Assembly (NCBI GenBank): GCA_030435675.1
Contig: CM059621.1
Location: 13,454,001 to 13,518,000 of the forward strand
Direction: 5' to 3'
Length of the DNA: 64,000 bases
From: Steinernema hermaphroditum
Lineage: Eukaryota; Nematoda; Chromadorea; Rhabditida; Steinernematidae
Shown: piece by piece, positions 61,326 to 64,000 of the stretch
Position numbering within the stretch: the first letter of the stretch is position 1
Layout: the number at the start of each line of letters is the position of its first letter
Position numbers and translations under genes: made by a program
The notes under the pieces: model-generated
Database searches by the model: none
What the model saw: the letters and a program-made list of their open reading frames with translations, nothing else
Told to the model about the DNA's origin: nothing

Positions 61326-64000
61326 TCATCTACAGTCCATCTTCTTTCGCATCGCTGGCGTCACCCGGAACATCTTGCCGTGTCCCGGCACAATATAGTC
61401 CACCCTACAGAGCAGGATCCTCCGACTCCGTTCCTGTAACTCCTCATTCCACGCGAGCGGCTTCCACATGGCCGGGAAGTCGAGGTCTTCGGCGCGCATG
61501 AAGAGATCTCCGCTGACGCCCACCGTTCCGAGGTTCTCCACGTTCGTCACGATCACCGAGATGTCTTCGGCGGTGTGTCCCGGCGTCTTCAGAAGCATCA
61601 CGTTTGCCGTCAGCTGCTGGCTCTCCTTCTAAAACGCATTTGGTTCCGGAGTGGAGGGGGAAAGGCACCTCGAAGAGATCGGAGAGGTTGAACTTCGACT
61701 TGTGGTGGGCGACGGCGCCCTGGAAGTGGACAGCATCGGGGAATTCGTTCGTGTTGCCCGAGTGGTCGGCGTGGCCGTGGGTCGTGACGACGTAATTCAC
61801 GAGGGGAGGGAGCACTCCCACCTGGGCCAGTTCTAAAGCAAGCCAATAACGTAGGTCCTTCATGTCGCTAGAAGATATAGAGTGATCGGTGGAATCTTCG
61901 CTCAAAAATCGAATTCCATCAACGTGCCCACTCACTTGTCAAAAAGAGAGTCCTGGCGTTGATGTCCGTCCCGAGCCCCGTGTCCACGATGATCTTCCTG
62001 CCCTCGTCCTCGATGAGGGTGATCGTGCAGACGAAGTTGTACTGGCTGAAGTTGATCTGCTCGGCCATTCCCTAGATCGCTCCGTCTTCACCCTGTCTCA
62101 CCCCCCACCACTCACCTCTCTGAGCACCACCACTTGGGCCTTCGGCGGTGGCGGCGCCGTGACCGCGTCGACGACCTCGTAGACACCCTTGGCCAGAGTA
62201 CCCTCCTTCTCCTTCCGCTTCTTGATTGTCCCAAGGAGTTGAGACAGTTGTCGACTCAGCTCACGCATCTTCTCCTCCCAGTCGAGGTCCTCGGCCACCG
62301 TCGTCGGGCCGGGCAGAGCCAGCGTCGGGAGCAGCGTGGCCGCCGGCATGAACGCGTTCACCGGAACGATCGGTTTCTCTTCGGCGGCTTGCGGCGCCAC
62401 GAACTGCCAACTTCCGCCTCCGCCGGCTGAAACAGCCAAAGATCGTGTTTTCGCCCTTTATCGCCCCTCGAATCGGCGATTATAAAAGCGCAAAGACGTC
62501 ATCAGTTTCGGCTCATCCATGCATGATTCGCTTATCGCCCCTTCTGCTCGCCCTCTTCTGGATTCTGGACGTCGCCGACGGACTCGTCGTCCTCTCGGGA
62601 GATACCTGCTCCAGTCCTGAACTCCGCGCTGCCATCGAAAAGGTACCTCTAGCTTAGGGTTTGGGTCTCATCTCTACTGACAGGTTTTGGAGTTGGTCCA
62701 CATGGGGTTCTGATTTTCAAGGATGTATGAAATAGAACCCCCAGATGTCGAGAACTCTCTCCAGAGCAGGTATTTGTCTATCAGACAAGCACTTCAGACA
62801 GTAGCAATCATTTTGTCAGGTAGACATGTCTGTTTCCTGTTTCCGACCGATTTAATACAGATCTGCTTAGCAAAGTGATCCTTACTGTCTGGTAGACAAA
62901 TGCGGGGGAGGGCAGTTTGTAGCGCCCTTTTTGCACGGCACAGGGTTTCTTGTTACCTAACTTGATCTTCCCTCCAATGATGTTTAGCTTCCTGACCACC
63001 CTACAGCAATCCCCTTTAGAGCCTAAAAGAAGACGTCGCGCAGACGCTCGTCGCCCTGAGAGAAGAACTCATGACGAACATCAAACCTGCACATTTTGTC
63101 ATCTTCTGCGGTCCCAGCACGCAGGACTACAAGTACGTCGCGCAGTCGTGCCACTTCTGCACCCACAGCGACGACAAGATCACTTGTCACGTGTTCGAGT
63201 CGAATAAAAAGTGACTACCGTACCTGCTGGAGTGGTGCTCTCTCGTTGGGTCGTCGGGGACGGCTGTTCCACCTTGGCTACAGAACCCTTCCACGACTGT
63301 TCCTCCGTTGTGATGACGGGAAGAGGCTTCGGAGGGACGAAGCGATGTGCACTGAATCTGTGGAGATACGGTAGTGGCCTGGTTCTCGACTCACCCCCTT
63401 GTTTGCGACATTCGCCACCTGTTCAATACCCTTCTGGTCGTGGTGGAAGTCGGTTGGGTCGTCGGCGTTGCGGTCGTTGTTGTGGCTATCGTCGTAGTAG
63501 TTCTCGCCGTGGTTGTCAGAGGGGATGTCGGCTTGTGTCCTCCCTTGCGGTTATCAATGAACTGCTGAAAGGAGAGGACAGTGGCCTCGTGGCGCAATGG
63601 ATGACGCGTCGGTCTACGGAACCGAAGATTGCAGGTTCGAATCCTGCCGAGGTCGAAATCGTTTTGCCCACCTGGAAGAGATGCGCGAGCTCTTTGAAGT
63701 CCTCTTTCGTGAACTTCTGCTTGTCTTTCTTCTTCTTCGGCTTCGGCGGAGGGCGCCGTGTCGTCGTCGACGAGGGGTAGATGATGCTGGGAACGATCAG
63801 GCTGGGCATCATGTTCATCTAAATCTCTTCGTTTCTTTGAGAGGAAAGAATAGAGCACCTGCTGGCCGATATTGACGACATCTGGATCGCCGGGATTCAT
63901 ATCGTCCTCGTCTTGGGGATTCCCGAAGGCGTCGAAGGGAATCTTGGAGACGAAGCCACGGCCCTTGCCCCGCACGAAGTCGCGGAGTTGCTTCAACTCG
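61326..64000 (-). CDS. swip-10: Metallo-beta-lactamase-fold protein, MBLAC1/SWIP-10 type, with long N-terminal extension (5' end outside window)
   Basis: In-phase exons: 64000-63859 (partial), 63818-63672, 63564-63419, 63357-63224, 62426-62116, 62071-61936, 61832-61669, 61628-61326 (TGA). The MBL domain has AQVVVLREGMAEQINFSQYN, IIVDTGLGTD, metal motif VTTHGHADHSGN, third His in TPGHTAEDISV, GVSGDLF and VPGHGK; the zinc ligands expected for a hydrolase are there. MBLAC1 is a putative nuclease/hydrolase; C. elegans swip-10 acts in glia. The ~280 residues before the domain are unusual: RDFVRGKGRGFVSKIPFDAF, a Lys-rich segment, a Thr-rich mucin-like exon, Pro/Thr-rich segments and a coiled-coil-like stretch (EEKMRELSRQLSQLLGTIKK). 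Two introns contain other genes on the + strand. Confidence 0.85.
62481..62487 (+). promoter_or_regulatory. TATA box of the ground-like gene
   Basis: TATAAAA lies 42 bp upstream of the ATG at 62523, an appropriate distance for a short 5' leader. Confidence 0.5.
62523..63214 (+). CDS. Small secreted protein with ground-like domain (hedgehog-related family)
   Basis: Exons 62523-62642 and 63020-63214 (TGA), 104 aa. Signal peptide (RLSPLLLALFWILDVADG). The mature part has the ground-like spacing of cysteines: DTCSSPELRAAIEK, helical LKEDVAQTLVALREEL, HFVIFCGPSTQDYKYVAQS, CHFC, and closing ITCHVFES. Nematode grl proteins are apical-matrix/cuticle-associated and end in a similar C-x-F pattern. Entirely nested, on the opposite strand, in the 797-nt intron 62427-63223 of the SWIP-10-type gene; its stop lies 10 nt from that gene's exon. 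Its own 377-bp intron contains a small MITE-like repeat. Family call from pattern memory, reasonably confident. Confidence 0.7.
62772..62901. repeat. 130-bp MITE-like element with 16-bp inverted ends
   Basis: ATTTGTCTATCAGACA at 62772-62787 pairs with 62886-62901 (one mismatch). A central palindrome AGACATGTCT is near 62822. It is within the intron of the ground-like gene. No clear target duplication. Confidence 0.5.
63583..63655 (+). tRNA. tRNA-Arg(ACG)
   Basis: 73 nt. The acceptor stem GGCCTCG pairs with CGAGGTC (one G-U), discriminator G at 63655. D-arm TGGCGCAATGGATGACGC, anticodon stem-loop TCGGT-CTACGGA-ACCGA with anticodon ACG (read as ICG, decodes CGU/CGC/CGA), T-arm GCAGG-TTCGAAT-CCTGC. 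All arms close; box A and box B match consensus. It lies antisense inside the 107-nt intron 63565-63671 of the SWIP-10-type gene. No CCA encoded, as expected. A T-run terminator is not prominent (only short T stretches follow). Confidence 0.95.

Noticed and set aside
63391..63996. 201-codon minus-strand ORF running through the tRNA
   Set aside because: The RIRTCNLRFRRPTRH part is the antisense translation of the tRNA; splice signals and phase support removal as an intron.

Overview
The window is eukaryotic and almost certainly from a nematode. Introns are numerous and mostly short (about 40-60 bp) with GT...TTTCAG/TTTTAG ends. Exons reassembled by eye give close orthologues of animal genes. 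One small gene encodes what looks like a ground-like (hedgehog-related) domain, and the receptor kinase carries the DFGLCR signature of nematode KIN-16-type kinases. The species cannot be named from sequence alone. Gene models were built by matching splice phases by hand; most exon sums are exact multiples of three.

Layout. 1-3.2 kb: 3' part of RNA polymerase II large subunit with its CTD (+). 3.7-5.3 kb: small coiled-coil protein (-). 5.3-9.4 kb: no convincing gene. 9.7-15.8 kb: three minus-strand surface or secreted genes: a single-pass receptor without a kinase, a small Ly6/ET-type secreted protein, and a receptor tyrosine kinase whose ectodomain resembles that of the first gene. 16.7-18.9 kb: a free-standing middle piece of the CCR4-NOT scaffold NOT1. 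19.5-20.8 kb: MEK1/2-type MAP kinase kinase (-). 22.0-22.3 kb: tiny Cys-rich protein (-). 23.3-27.0 kb: importin-5 (imb-3 type). 29.5-33.2 kb: membrane-anchored carboxylesterase, followed by a small one-TM protein.

32-51 kb is a tandem segmental duplication. The left unit reads esterase / gene A / F-box-like gene / DNase II / gene X / one-TM Cys-rich gene B. The right unit is a decayed, rearranged copy: esterase fragment / orphan exon / two F-box-like copies / DNase II with a premature stop / X / a fusion of A and B remnants. Four mobile-element types have landed in this block or nearby: a 1.07-kb near-perfect palindromic element flanked by TTAA, a 296-bp MITE with an 8-bp target duplication, a 161-bp retroposon-like insert with a TGTAA tail, and tRNA-like relics.

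51.8-57.7 kb: full-length P-glycoprotein (ABCB type). 59.0-61.1 kb: dTDP-glucose 4,6-dehydratase (rml-2/TGDS type). 61.3-64 kb (-): metallo-beta-lactamase-fold protein of MBLAC1/SWIP-10 type with a long N-terminal extension running off the window. Its introns hold, on the opposite strand, a complete ground-like gene and a tRNA-Arg(ACG) that fills most of a 107-nt intron.

Core genes (RPB1, importin-5, MEK, DNase II, P-gp, dehydratase) act in separate pathways and share no operon logic. The candidates for new biology are the 9.7-15.8 kb receptor cluster, the truncated NOT1, and the 32-51 kb duplication.
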